From Brevundimonas sp. (lineage in GTDB: Bacteria; Pseudomonadota; Alphaproteobacteria; Caulobacterales; Caulobacteraceae): 64,000 nucleotides of DNA. Shown here in pieces: positions 36,012 to 43,379 of this stretch (position 1 is its first letter; the number at the start of each line of letters is the position of its first letter). Under the pieces are notes generated by a model, which did not search any database, was not told the DNA's origin, and saw nothing but the letters and a program-made list of their open reading frames with translations. The stretch is from contig NZ_JAUXQZ010000044.1 of NCBI RefSeq assembly GCF_030682035.1, forward strand, positions 62,001-126,000. Direction: 5' to 3'. Both the position numbers and the translations under genes were made by a program.

Positions 36012-36313
36012 CGGGTCCGCTCCAGATTCAGTATCGCCCGCCCGCCGACCGTCTCGCCCGAGACGATCCGCCAGTCGCCGCCGCCGAACCGCAGCACCCG
36101 CCCGGCCGTCAGCCGCGCGTCCGACCGCGCCTCCGCCGTCACCGTCTCGACCGCCCGCACCCCGCCGACCTCTGACTTCTCACGCCGCCGCCGCGCTCCC
36201 AGCCTCAGCCAGGCCGATCCCAACGGCTCCCAGCTCACCGCTTGTCCGCCATAGGGCGTCTCGCTCTCGACGCCGCTGAACAGCCCGGCCATCACCCGCA
36301 TGGCGCCGCTCAC
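36008..36313 (-). CDS. GTA gp7: head closure / head-tail joining protein
   Basis: A 101-residue protein with the Phage_H_T_join pattern: GLFSGVESETPYGGQAVSWE, then LGSAWLRLGARRRRE, and a C-terminal beta segment with TAGRVLRFGGGDWRIVSGE. It bridges the head connector to the tail. It overlaps both neighbours as ATGA. Confidence 0.9.
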   Translation of the reverse strand: MSGAMRVMAGLFSGVESETPYGGQAVSWEPLGSAWLRLGARRRREKSEVGGVRAVETVTAEARSDARLTAGRVLRFGGGDWRIVSGETVGGRAILNLERTR

Positions 36314-36576
36314 AGCCGCACCACCCGATACGGCGCGATCCAGCCCTCGACCGGCGCGACCGACATCTCCCGATCGCCCCGCTCATAGGCCCTGAGCGCC
36401 AGCATCAGGATCGCCAGCCGCAACGGCGCCGGCGAGGTCGAGGTCAGCGTCAGTCCGACATCCCCCTCGACCCGCGCCCGGGCCGCATCGATCAGTGTCT
36501 GGATCAGCCCGTCCTCGGCGTCGTGCTCGACGCGCAGGAACAGCTTCGCTTCCGCCAGCGAGACGGGTGCGGTCAT
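36310..36576 (-). CDS. GTA gp6: head-tail connector adaptor
   Basis: An 88-residue helical protein (MTAPVSLAEAKLFLRVEHDA, EDGLIQTLIDAARARVEGDV). SLAEAK-x-xLR...D-x-LI-x-x-LI-x-A-A-R-x-x-VE is the typical start of the phage connector adaptor (gp6-like, HK97). The ATG at 36576 is chosen because the longer upstream frame runs through the hairpin repeat. It overlaps gp7. Confidence 0.92.
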   Translation of the reverse strand: MTAPVSLAEAKLFLRVEHDAEDGLIQTLIDAARARVEGDVGLTLTSTSPAPLRLAILMLALRAYERGDREMSVAPVEGWIAPYRVVRL

Positions 36577-36598
36577 GGGAAACCTCGCTTTGCTCGTA

Positions 36599-36719
36599 GT
36601 GGCGAGTGGCGGGTGGCAAGTGGCGGGTGATCGCCGGGCCAATCCTCTTCCGTCGCCGTTTCACATCAAAGTCAGCGGCGAGCGGCTCCACTCGCCACTC
36701 GCCACTAACCACTCGCCAC
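36599..36719. repeat. GTGGCGAGT hairpin element, GTA copy 3 (gp5/gp6)
   Basis: The left arm is GTGGCGAGTGGCGGGTGGCA with further units (36599-36630). The right arm carries ACTCGCCACTCGCCACT and ACTCGCCAC (36688-36719). It starts 8 nt after the stop of the major capsid gene in the direction of GTA transcription, a good place for an mRNA-stabilising or attenuating hairpin. Confidence 0.9.
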
Positions 36720-36726
36720 CGCGCGA

Positions 36727-37968
36727 CTACGTCGCGCTGAACTTCATCACCTTGATCGCATCAAAGTTCTGCACCCCGCCGCCGACCCGCTTGGTCGTGT
36801 AGAACAGCACATAGGGCTTGGCGGAATACGGATCCCTCAGCACCCGCACCCCCGCGCGATCCACGATCAGATAGCCCCGCTGGAAGTCCCCAAAGGCGAT
36901 GGCCGCGCTGTTGGCCGCGATGTCCGGCATGGTCTCGATCTCGGTCACGCGATAGCCCAGCAGGCTGGCCGTCTCGCCCGCCCGCGTCGCCGGCTGCCAG
37001 ATGTAGTTGCCGTCGGCGTCCTTGAACTTGCGCACCGCCGAGACCGTCCTGCGGTTCATCACGAACCGCCCGTTCGGCCGGAACTGAGCTTTCGGCGCAT
37101 AGACCAGATCGATCAGCCGGTCGGTCGGACCGGTCGCCGAAAACGCCCCCGCCGCGCCCGAGGCGACATGGCCGATCTCGCCCCAGACGGCGCTCGCGTC
37201 CGCCACGATCGGATAGCTCAGAAAGCCCCTGGGCTTGTTGACCCCGTCGCCCGTCACGAACGCCGCCGTCTCCTGCGCCGCAAAGGCGTCCTCGACCTCG
37301 GCCGCCAGCCATTCGTCCAGGTCGATCAGGGCGTCGTCCAGCAACGACTGGGTCGCCGCGGGATTGGCGTACAGATCGGCGGACGGGAATTCCAGCAGCG
37401 CCAGGGTCGCCGGGTCCGTCTCAGGCCGCGCCGCCGTCTCGGCCACCCAGCCCGAGGCCACGCCCGCCGTCGACACCGGCTTCCTGAACACGCCCGCGCC
37501 GACGGTCCGCACGGTAGCGATCTCGCGCATCGGCGACCCCGCCATCAGCCGCCGCTCGATGGCCCTTTCGGTCTGCTCCGGCACCACATAGCCCGCCGAA
37601 TTCGACGCCGTGCTCAGCCCCGCCTTCAGCTCCAGCCCGAACGACTGGCCGGTCTTGAGGTAGCCGTCAAAGGCGCTCTTCTCCTCCCCCTTCATGGGGG
37701 AGGTGGCGGCGAAGCCGACGGAGGGGGCCTGCCCCAGCTCCGGCCGCCTCCCCTCGCTCACCACCCGGTCCAGCCGCGCCTGCGCAGCTCCGACCGCCTG
37801 GTCGATCCGCGCCACCTTCTCCTCCAGCAGCGCATCCGCCGAGCTCTTGCGCTCGATCTCGTCCAGCCGGGCGTCATTGGCCCCTTTGAACGCCTCGAAC
37901 GCCGCCATCATTTCATGCATGGCGGCGCGCGCCTCGGGGGTGCCCGAGGCGGTTTTGGTCTCTTTCAT
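36727..37968 (-). CDS. GTA gp5: HK97-fold major capsid protein
   Basis: A 413-residue capsid precursor. Residues about 1-78 are a coiled-coil delta/scaffold region (MKETKTASGTPEARAAMHEM, ARLDEIERKSSADALLEEK). The capsid domain begins near residue 100 (SAFDGYLKTGQSFGLELKAG) with SNSAGYVVPEQTERAIERRL and FVMNRRTVSAVRKFKDADGN, LLGYRVTEIETMPDI and FGDFQRGYLIVDRAG. The delta part is expected to be removed by gp4. An unusual stretch at about residues 79-95, encoded by a palindromic repeat, lies at the delta/capsid border. Confidence 0.95.
   Translation of the reverse strand: MKETKTASGTPEARAAMHEMMAAFEAFKGANDARLDEIERKSSADALLEEKVARIDQAVGAAQARLDRVVSEGRRPELGQAPSVGFAATSPMKGEEKSAFDGYLKTGQSFGLELKAGLSTASNSAGYVVPEQTERAIERRLMAGSPMREIATVRTVGAGVFRKPVSTAGVASGWVAETAARPETDPATLALLEFPSADLYANPAATQSLLDDALIDLDEWLAAEVEDAFAAQETAAFVTGDGVNKPRGFLSYPIVADASAVWGEIGHVASGAAGAFSATGPTDRLIDLVYAPKAQFRPNGRFVMNRRTVSAVRKFKDADGNYIWQPATRAGETASLLGYRVTEIETMPDIAANSAAIAFGDFQRGYLIVDRAGVRVLRDPYSAKPYVLFYTTKRVGGGVQNFDAIKVMKFSAT
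37684..37731. repeat. Palindromic element inserted in frame in the capsid gene
   Basis: On the plus strand CTCCCCC-TTCA-TGGGGGAG is followed by GTGGCGGCGAAGCCGACGGA and GGGGGC. This is the same architecture as the element upstream of the thiY-like gene (51265). In the capsid reading frame it encodes about APSVGFAATSPMKGEE, between the scaffold coiled coil and the capsid domain. Reading frame is kept across it. Confidence 0.8.
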
Positions 37969-38015
37969 GGTATCTCCGGTTTTCAGGAACCGCGGATCGC
38001 GGTTAGGGTGCGGGC

Positions 38016-38621
38016 GTGGGAAATTTCGCCCGAAAGATCATCGACGCCGTCCAGCACTCGATGCTGGGCTCGCTTCTCATGCGTCTGGTCTGGCCGTGTG
38101 GCGGGTTGATCTGGCTCGTGTTCGACAACTTGGCTCCCAATGGCCTCGACTACAGCTTCGAAGGACCCGTCCTCGTGCTGCTTCTCAGCAGCGTGTTCCT
38201 GATCTGGCTGCTCGGGACCTTTGCCAATCGTCGCCCTCGTTCGGCGCTGTCCCTGGAACGGGTTCAGGATGAACCGGCGAACGGATTCGACGCCTGGTTC
38301 GAACTCCCTGCGGGCGGTCTCAGGCCACCGCCGTTGACCCGGTGGATCGTGACGGCGATCGGAGAATCTCCGGAGCTTCGGCGGTCGTGGATCGGTTTCG
38401 GTTTGGCAATGGCGTCGCTGACCTTGGCGTTTGCCTTGGCCGTGTTTGACTCGGATTTCTGGGAGGGGATTCATCCCGCTCTAGGCGATCCGTCGGTTCG
38501 CCTGCTCCCCGCCCTGGCATTCGTCGCGATTTTCATCGGCACCGTGATTCGCAACTGGGCGTCTGACCAACGCAAGAGTCTGGAGCCGCAACCGGTGAAC
38601 TCTTCTCAAGCTCGAACTTGA
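38016..38621 (+). CDS. Hypothetical membrane protein inserted in GTA cluster
   Basis: A 201-residue protein starting at GTG, 47 nt from the divergent capsid gene. It has two N-terminal spans (LMRLVWPCGGLIWLVF and VLVLLLSSVFLIWLLG), a soluble segment of about 60 residues, and two more spans (GFGLAMASLTLAFALAVF and LLPALAFVAIFIGTVI). I do not recognise a family. It is opposite in strand to the GTA genes and overlaps the next cargo gene (TTGA), so the two form an inserted operon. Confidence 0.65.
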   Translation: MGNFARKIIDAVQHSMLGSLLMRLVWPCGGLIWLVFDNLAPNGLDYSFEGPVLVLLLSSVFLIWLLGTFANRRPRSALSLERVQDEPANGFDAWFELPAGGLRPPPLTRWIVTAIGESPELRRSWIGFGLAMASLTLAFALAVFDSDFWEGIHPALGDPSVRLLPALAFVAIFIGTVIRNWASDQRKSLEPQPVNSSQART

Positions 38622-39442
38622 AGACCATCACGATATCCCGCTTCACCCGCCTCGAATCCGACATCCTCGACGCCCTCGCCTGGGACCTGCGCGACATCGC
38701 GCCCGATCTCGCCGGCCAGTTCGCAGAGTCCCTTCCTGGCGCCCGGCGCAACACCGGCTCGGGCCTGTTCACCGAACTGATCGTCGACCGCTCCCGGCCA
38801 CCGCCCCTGACCGAGCCGACCGGTCGGTTCGGCACGGTCCACGCCATGGTCGGCGACCTGCCGGACCCCGTCGCCTTCCTGGTCGAGCTGCGCCAGGGCC
38901 GGCTGTTGGCGCTGCATGGCGACGCCTACGGTCAGGACACCTGCGCCCTCGACTTCGCCCGCGTCCCCTTCGATCAGGTCTTCACCCTCAATGACCAGGG
39001 CGATTCCGTCGCCTTCGACCCCGCCGCCCTGATGCAGCCCAGCCCCTTGCTGGACCTGCACCAGCATGCCGACCATCAGCCCCTGCCGCACCCGGTCGAT
39101 CCGCCCCTGATCAACCTCGGCGCCCTGCAACGGGTCCAGGACGCGAAGCCCCAGGACCTGATGGGCGTCCTGTTCGGGACGGTCGAGCCTGCGGCCGGCG
39201 CGCGCCCTGTCGACGAGGCCTCGCCCAACAAGGCTGACCAGACCTCGCTCCTGATCGGCGTCTGGGTCGCCATCGCCGTCGGCGCGGTCGTTATGACCGT
39301 GATCTTCCGCCTGCCCTGGCCCTTCGCCATCTTCCTCGCCGTCATGCTGGGCCGGCTTGTGCGCAAGCCCAGGGTCCTGTCCGCCCTCGGCCGCGCGACC
39401 CGGCGCCTCGGCCAGTACGAATACCGCCCGCCCCAGCAGTGA
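38618..39442 (+). CDS. Hypothetical protein with two C-terminal membrane spans, GTA-cluster cargo
   Basis: A 274-residue protein with a TTG start inside the stop of the preceding gene (TTGA). The soluble N-terminal domain (about residues 1-120: ISRFTRLESDILDALAWDLR, then LALHGDAYGQDTCALDFARV) appears to be a defined fold. A linker leads to two spans (LLIGVWVAIAVGAVVMTVIF and PFAIFLAVMLGRLV) near the C-terminus. No known domain is recognised. It forms a two-gene unit between gp5 and gp4 on the opposite strand. Confidence 0.7.
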   Translation: MKTITISRFTRLESDILDALAWDLRDIAPDLAGQFAESLPGARRNTGSGLFTELIVDRSRPPPLTEPTGRFGTVHAMVGDLPDPVAFLVELRQGRLLALHGDAYGQDTCALDFARVPFDQVFTLNDQGDSVAFDPAALMQPSPLLDLHQHADHQPLPHPVDPPLINLGALQRVQDAKPQDLMGVLFGTVEPAAGARPVDEASPNKADQTSLLIGVWVAIAVGAVVMTVIFRLPWPFAIFLAVMLGRLVRKPRVLSALGRATRRLGQYEYRPPQQ

Positions 39443-39547
39443 AACCCTTGAGGTTGCCCGTGATCGGCGCCCACGAAACGGCGCAGTCTCCGCCACCATG
39501 GTCAAGCTTGGGATCGCGCCCATGCCCTGCGTCCGACCGGCTGAGGG

Positions 39548-39976
39548 TCAGGCGGTCCGAAACCGAGCCCCCGGCAACATCGGAAACGTCACCAGCGACA
39601 CCTCCCACAACTCGACCTCGACCAGCACCCGCAACCGCCCATCACGCCGCGCGCGGCTGCTGCGGAATCCGATCGACAGCCCGTCCAGCGCGCCTGCCCT
39701 CGACAAGGCGGCGGCGAACCGAGCCTCGGCCGACCAGTCCATGATCCGTCCACGGACCAACAGTCCGCGCTCGTCCTCGACCATCTCGTCCCAGACCCCG
39801 ACTGCCGCCCGGCCCTCGTGCTGGTGCAGCATCCGCACCCCCTTCGCGCCGGTTCGGCCGAGGCTGGCCGCGAAAGCCCCGCGGGCGACCACGTCCCCGT
39901 TCAGATCCGCCACGCCCCACAGCGAGGCATAGCCCTGGACGTCCAGACCGGCGACCGCCGCCACGGCCTCGGTCAC
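39548..39976 (-). CDS. GTA gp4: HK97-family prohead protease
   Basis: A 142-residue serine protease starting at GTG (39976), which overlaps the gp3.5 stop as GTGA. The core begins GLDVQGYASLWGVADLNGD, with the catalytic histidine in MLHQHEGRAAVGVWDE and the serine in LDGLSIGFR. It ends with VELWEVSLVTFPMLPGA, typical of the family. It is expected to trim the N-terminal delta region of gp5. The two plus-strand cargo genes separate it from gp5, its substrate gene. Confidence 0.92.
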   Translation of the reverse strand: MTEAVAAVAGLDVQGYASLWGVADLNGDVVARGAFAASLGRTGAKGVRMLHQHEGRAAVGVWDEMVEDERGLLVRGRIMDWSAEARFAAALSRAGALDGLSIGFRSSRARRDGRLRVLVEVELWEVSLVTFPMLPGARFRTA

Positions 39977-40200
39977 CCCCAACCCTCCAGCCTCTCCTCG
40001 ATCCGCCCCACGGCCGCCCGCGTCGCCACGCTCTGCTCCTCCAGCCGGGCCAGCCGTTCCGCCACCAGCCGCTGTTCCGTGACCCGCTCCTCCAGCGTGG
40101 CGATCCGCGCCGCCGCGCCTCCGGCCCACACCAGACCGCCGATCGTCTGCACCGTCAGCGCCGCGATCAGCGCTATGGGTATCTTGTTCAAACGTTCCAT
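39973..40200 (-). CDS. GTA gp3.5-like small membrane/coiled-coil protein
   Basis: A 75-residue protein: an N-terminal hydrophobic span (NKIPIALIAALTVQTIGGLV) followed by a coiled coil (AARIATLEERVTEQRLVAER). It lies between portal and protease, where RcGTA has small accessory ORF gp3.5. Its ATG overlaps the portal stop as TGATG and its stop overlaps the gp4 GTG. The single span with heptad repeats suggests a membrane-anchored helical oligomer. The role in GTA production is unclear. Confidence 0.8.
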   Translation of the reverse strand: MERLNKIPIALIAALTVQTIGGLVWAGGAAARIATLEERVTEQRLVAERLARLEEQSVATRAAVGRIEERLEGWG

Positions 40201-41360
40201 CAGTCTCCCACTCCCGCCATGCGTCGCCGCTCCTCGTCGGTCAGGAAGCTCGCCGCGTTCAGCCGCGCCCACAGCGCATCGCGCTCGGGCTGCAGCGCCG
40301 GCAGCGCTTCCAGATCCGCCTCGATCCGCGTCCCGGCGAACCGCCCGCCCAACCACACCGTCAGCGCCGCCGCCGTCTTGCGCACCAGCGGAACCACCGT
40401 CCCCCGCCAGAAGGCGGCGTTGGCCTCGCGATAGTTGGCGTAGGTCGCGTCCCCCGGGATCCCCAGCAACTGCGGCGGAACCCCGAAGGCGAGGGCGATC
40501 TCGCGCGCCGCCGCATGTTTCCCGGCGATGAAGTCCATATCCGCCGGCGTCCAGCTCATCGGCTTCCAGTCCAGCCCGCCCTCCAGGATCATCGGCCGCC
40601 CGGCGTTCATCGTCCCCGCGTGGCTCTCCTCGACCTGCCCCCGCAGCGCCTCGAACTGTTCGGCGGTCAGCCGCTCGCCGTCCTTCGCTCCATAGACCAG
40701 CGCCCCCGACGGCCGCGCCGCATTGTCCAGCAGCGCCTTGTTCCAGGCCCCCGAAGCGTTGTGCACGTCGATCGCGAAGGCCGCCGCTTCCAACGGCGAG
40801 AAGCCGTAGTGATCATCGGTCGGATGAAACAGCTTCAGCTGCATCACCGGCGACCAGCCGTCCGCCGCCCGCCCGATGCGGGTCGAGCGACCGTCCACGG
40901 AATACTCCCAGGCCTCGGGCCAACCGGCTCGTCCCGGAACGATTTTCACCCGGTCGGGCCGCAGCGTCCAAAGCTCTTCGGGCTCACCGTCTCCGACGGC
41001 CTCCGCATAGGCGTTCCCCGCCGTCTGCAGGGCGCCGTACAGCGTCTCCAGCCACTCCGCCCCCGACTGCTCCGGGTTGGGCCGCGCCAGCAGCGCCGCC
41101 AGCGGATGATCGTCCCGTCGCACGCCGTCGGCGAAAACCAGCAACGGCGTCGACGCCGCCGCCTCGGCGATCATCCGCACGCAGCGATAGGCCACAGCGT
41201 TCTTCGCAAATCCCTCCTCCGCCAGATGGGCGTAGTCCCGCGGCGTCCACCGCGCCCGCCCGCCGGACGTCAGCGCAATCAGCGGCCCGGCCCGGCTGTC
41301 CTTTGTCTCGGGCGCAGAAATGCGCCGCCGACCCTCAAAGGGCCGTCGCCAGTTCAGCAT
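40200..41360 (-). CDS. GTA gp3: HK97-family portal protein
   Basis: A 386-residue portal (MLNWRRPFEGRRRISAPETK). Core pieces include GFAKNAVAYRCVRMIAEAAA, HPLAALLARPNPEQSGAEWL, LYGALQTAGNAYAEAVGD, and FGVPPQLLGIPGDATYANYR with the preceding DFIAGKHAAAREIALAFGVP. It forms the ring through which terminase packs DNA. The stop overlaps the gp3.5 start. A toxin-antitoxin module separates it from the terminase gene upstream. Confidence 0.95.
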   Translation of the reverse strand: MLNWRRPFEGRRRISAPETKDSRAGPLIALTSGGRARWTPRDYAHLAEEGFAKNAVAYRCVRMIAEAAASTPLLVFADGVRRDDHPLAALLARPNPEQSGAEWLETLYGALQTAGNAYAEAVGDGEPEELWTLRPDRVKIVPGRAGWPEAWEYSVDGRSTRIGRAADGWSPVMQLKLFHPTDDHYGFSPLEAAAFAIDVHNASGAWNKALLDNAARPSGALVYGAKDGERLTAEQFEALRGQVEESHAGTMNAGRPMILEGGLDWKPMSWTPADMDFIAGKHAAAREIALAFGVPPQLLGIPGDATYANYREANAAFWRGTVVPLVRKTAAALTVWLGGRFAGTRIEADLEALPALQPERDALWARLNAASFLTDEERRRMAGVGD

Positions 41361-41373
41361 GGTAATCTCCGCA

Positions 41374-41407
41374 GTTGGACCAACACAGTCCGCTCAGTTG
41401 GACCAAC
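41374..41407. promoter_or_regulatory. Two GTTGGACCAAC palindromes, likely antitoxin operator
   Basis: The 11-bp palindrome GTTGGACCAAC occurs at 41374-41384 and 41397-41407, 23 bp centre to centre, about two helical turns. They lie between the divergent portal gene and the antitoxin start (41433). Phd/YefM-type antitoxins autoregulate by binding paired palindromes of this kind. A CATGATC-CATGAT direct repeat follows. The portal start at 41360 is only 14 bp away. Confidence 0.75.
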
Positions 41408-41432
41408 TCATGATCCATGATAGGGTCGGTTC

Positions 41433-41711
41433 ATGACGCTTCAGGTCAACATCGCCGAGGCCAAGGCCCGCCTGTCCGAACTGGTCGCTCGCGCCGAGGC
41501 CGGCGAGGAGGTTGTTCTCGCCCGGTCGGGAAAGCCTATTCTTCGCCTTCAAGCCCTGTCCCGGCCTGTCCGGAAGAAGAAGCATCGTTTCATAGGCGCC
41601 CTGGCGCATTTGGGGCCGCTCACTGATGAAGAAGCGAATCTCTTTCTCGAGCCTGATCCAGAGTTCGAGGCTGCGGCCCGCTCCGAGGATGAGGATCACT
41701 TTTACAAGTGA
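41433..41711 (+). CDS. Phd/YefM-family antitoxin
   Basis: A 92-residue antitoxin. The N-terminal DNA-binding and dimerisation part reads LQVNIAEAKARLSELVARAE, then AGEEVVLARSGKPILRLQAL, the classic Phd/YefM pattern. The C-terminal acidic tail (ANLFLEPDPEFEAAARSEDE) is the expected toxin-binding part. Its stop overlaps the toxin GTG start (GTGA). It is opposite in strand to the GTA genes around it. Confidence 0.93.
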   Translation: MTLQVNIAEAKARLSELVARAEAGEEVVLARSGKPILRLQALSRPVRKKKHRFIGALAHLGPLTDEEANLFLEPDPEFEAAARSEDEDHFYK

Positions 41712-42127
41712 GCGCGGTCCTTCTCGATACCCACGTCCTTATCTGGAGCTTGTTTGATCGCCCCGAACTGACGGCCTCCGCGCGCGGGTGGATGGAGGAT
41801 GCGTCCACCATCTATGTCAGCGTGGTCAGCATCTACGAGATCGACTTCAAGCGACGACGAGGCGGGCTGCGGGCGAAGGACTCCTTCCTCCAGCGGATGC
41901 CGCAGAACATGCCAGACACGCTTCCCTCTTTTGGCTTCAAGCTTGTGGACGTCACCGCCGAAATCGCGTGGCGCGCCGCCCGGCTTCCAATCGACCATCC
42001 GGACCCTTGGGACCGCATTCTGATCGCTCAGGCCATGGCGCTGGATGCACCCTTGATCAGCAACGACAAGCCCTTGCGCGCCTCCGTCGATAGCCAGCCA
42101 AAAACTCACGGCGTCATAGTATTCTGA
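41708..42127 (+). CDS. VapC-type PIN-domain toxin
   Basis: A 139-residue PIN ribonuclease. Acidic active-site residues are seen in LLDTHVLIW (Asp near residue 7), SIYEIDFK (Glu) and HPDPWDRILIAQAMALDAPL followed by ISNDKPL. Such toxins cut tRNA or rRNA when the antitoxin is degraded. The GTG start overlaps the antitoxin stop. Its 3' end overlaps that of the large terminase gene by 14 nt in convergent orientation. Confidence 0.92.
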   Translation: MSAVLLDTHVLIWSLFDRPELTASARGWMEDASTIYVSVVSIYEIDFKRRRGGLRAKDSFLQRMPQNMPDTLPSFGFKLVDVTAEIAWRAARLPIDHPDPWDRILIAQAMALDAPLISNDKPLRASVDSQPKTHGVIVF

Positions 42128-43379
42128 CTCGCGGCCCCGCCCTCGGCGCAGGCAGCAGATGCGTCACCGCCCACACCAGGGCGTCGGCGCGGTCGGGACT
42201 GCGCCCGCCGCCCTCGGTCGACCCCAGCGCCATCAGTTCCTCTTCCAGCGCCGGGAACGCCCCGCAGTGGACCACCCGTCCCTGTTCATACAGCGCCGCT
42301 ACCGGCTCAGCTCGCGCCGCCTTGCCCCGGCTGGCGTGCACCAGTTTGATCGCGGTCTCGCAGCCGCCGTGCGCGAGCACGGTCCGCACCATCTCGCCGC
42401 CCTGGTTCTTCTCAGCCACGATCTCCCGCGCCCCGAACTCACGCGCCGTCTGCGCTACGATCATGGCCCAGCCCTGCGGCGACTCCCCCGCCTTCGACCG
42501 GTCGGCCAGCACATAGGCGCGACCGTCCTTGCGGCCCACCACCACGATCCCGCAGGCGTCCCCGCCCGCGCTGGCCGGCGGATCGACCGCCACCACGATC
42601 CGCTCCAGCGTCGCCGGCCGGTTGCCCCGCGCCCGCGCCAGATCCTCGGCCCGGAACAGCGCGCCCTCGGCCTCGACCATCAGCCCCTCCAGTTCCTGCG
42701 CCTCCAGCCGCGTGCCGCCATAGACGGCCCTCAGCGCCTCGGCGAAACCGGGGGCCAGATGTTCTGCGTTTTCCGACGTCGGCATACGCGCCACCTTGGC
42801 GCCGGGCTCGGCGATCAGCCGCCTCAGCGCCGCGATGGGTCGGGGCGTCGTCGTCACCAGCAGCTGCGGCCAGTCCCCCAGCCGCAGCCCCAGCCGGAGA
42901 TTGGCCAGCACCCGGTCGGGTGCGCGCCAGGCGCAAAATTCATCGGCCCAGGCCGCATGGAACTGCGGCCCCCTCAAACCATCCGGGTCCTCGGCCGAGA
43001 ACGCCTGCGCCACCGCCCCCGAGTGCTCCCACACCAGCCTTCGGCGCGAACTCTCCCATCGCGGCTTCAGCAACGGCGGGGCCAGCGCACGGATGCCCGA
43101 CGGCCCCTCCACCATGACTTCGCGGACATCGTGCAGGCTGGATCCCACCAGCGCCAGGCGCCGCCGCGACTGCGCCAGGTCGTTGATCCACCCGGCCCCG
43201 GCGAAGGTTTTGCCCGATCCCCGTCCGCCCAGCAGCAGCCTAAGTCTGGGCGGCGACGGCCAGTTCTCCACCTGTCGGTCCCGCGAGGTCAGCCACCAGT
43301 GGCTCACCGCCGTGATCGTCTCGATCGGTGTCAGCTCGGGCTCCAGGCCCGCCGCTCGCGCGGCCAGCAAGCACCGCAT
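42114..43379 (-). CDS. GTA gp2: terminase large subunit
   Basis: A 421-residue packaging motor. The ATPase domain has Walker A GGRGSGKTFAGAGW and Walker B-like HAAWADEFCAW. The RNase H-like nuclease domain has IVVAVDPPAS, EIVAEKNQGGEMV and SPDRADALVWAVTHLL. The ATG at 43379 places Walker A about 50 residues in, as in RcGTA gp2; the frame also runs upstream to 43460. The start lies inside gp1, so the two genes overlap by about 140 nt in different frames, which is unusual for this junction. Confidence 0.93.
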   Translation of the reverse strand: MRCLLAARAAGLEPELTPIETITAVSHWWLTSRDRQVENWPSPPRLRLLLGGRGSGKTFAGAGWINDLAQSRRRLALVGSSLHDVREVMVEGPSGIRALAPPLLKPRWESSRRRLVWEHSGAVAQAFSAEDPDGLRGPQFHAAWADEFCAWRAPDRVLANLRLGLRLGDWPQLLVTTTPRPIAALRRLIAEPGAKVARMPTSENAEHLAPGFAEALRAVYGGTRLEAQELEGLMVEAEGALFRAEDLARARGNRPATLERIVVAVDPPASAGGDACGIVVVGRKDGRAYVLADRSKAGESPQGWAMIVAQTAREFGAREIVAEKNQGGEMVRTVLAHGGCETAIKLVHASRGKAARAEPVAALYEQGRVVHCGAFPALEEELMALGSTEGGGRSPDRADALVWAVTHLLPAPRAGPRVRIL

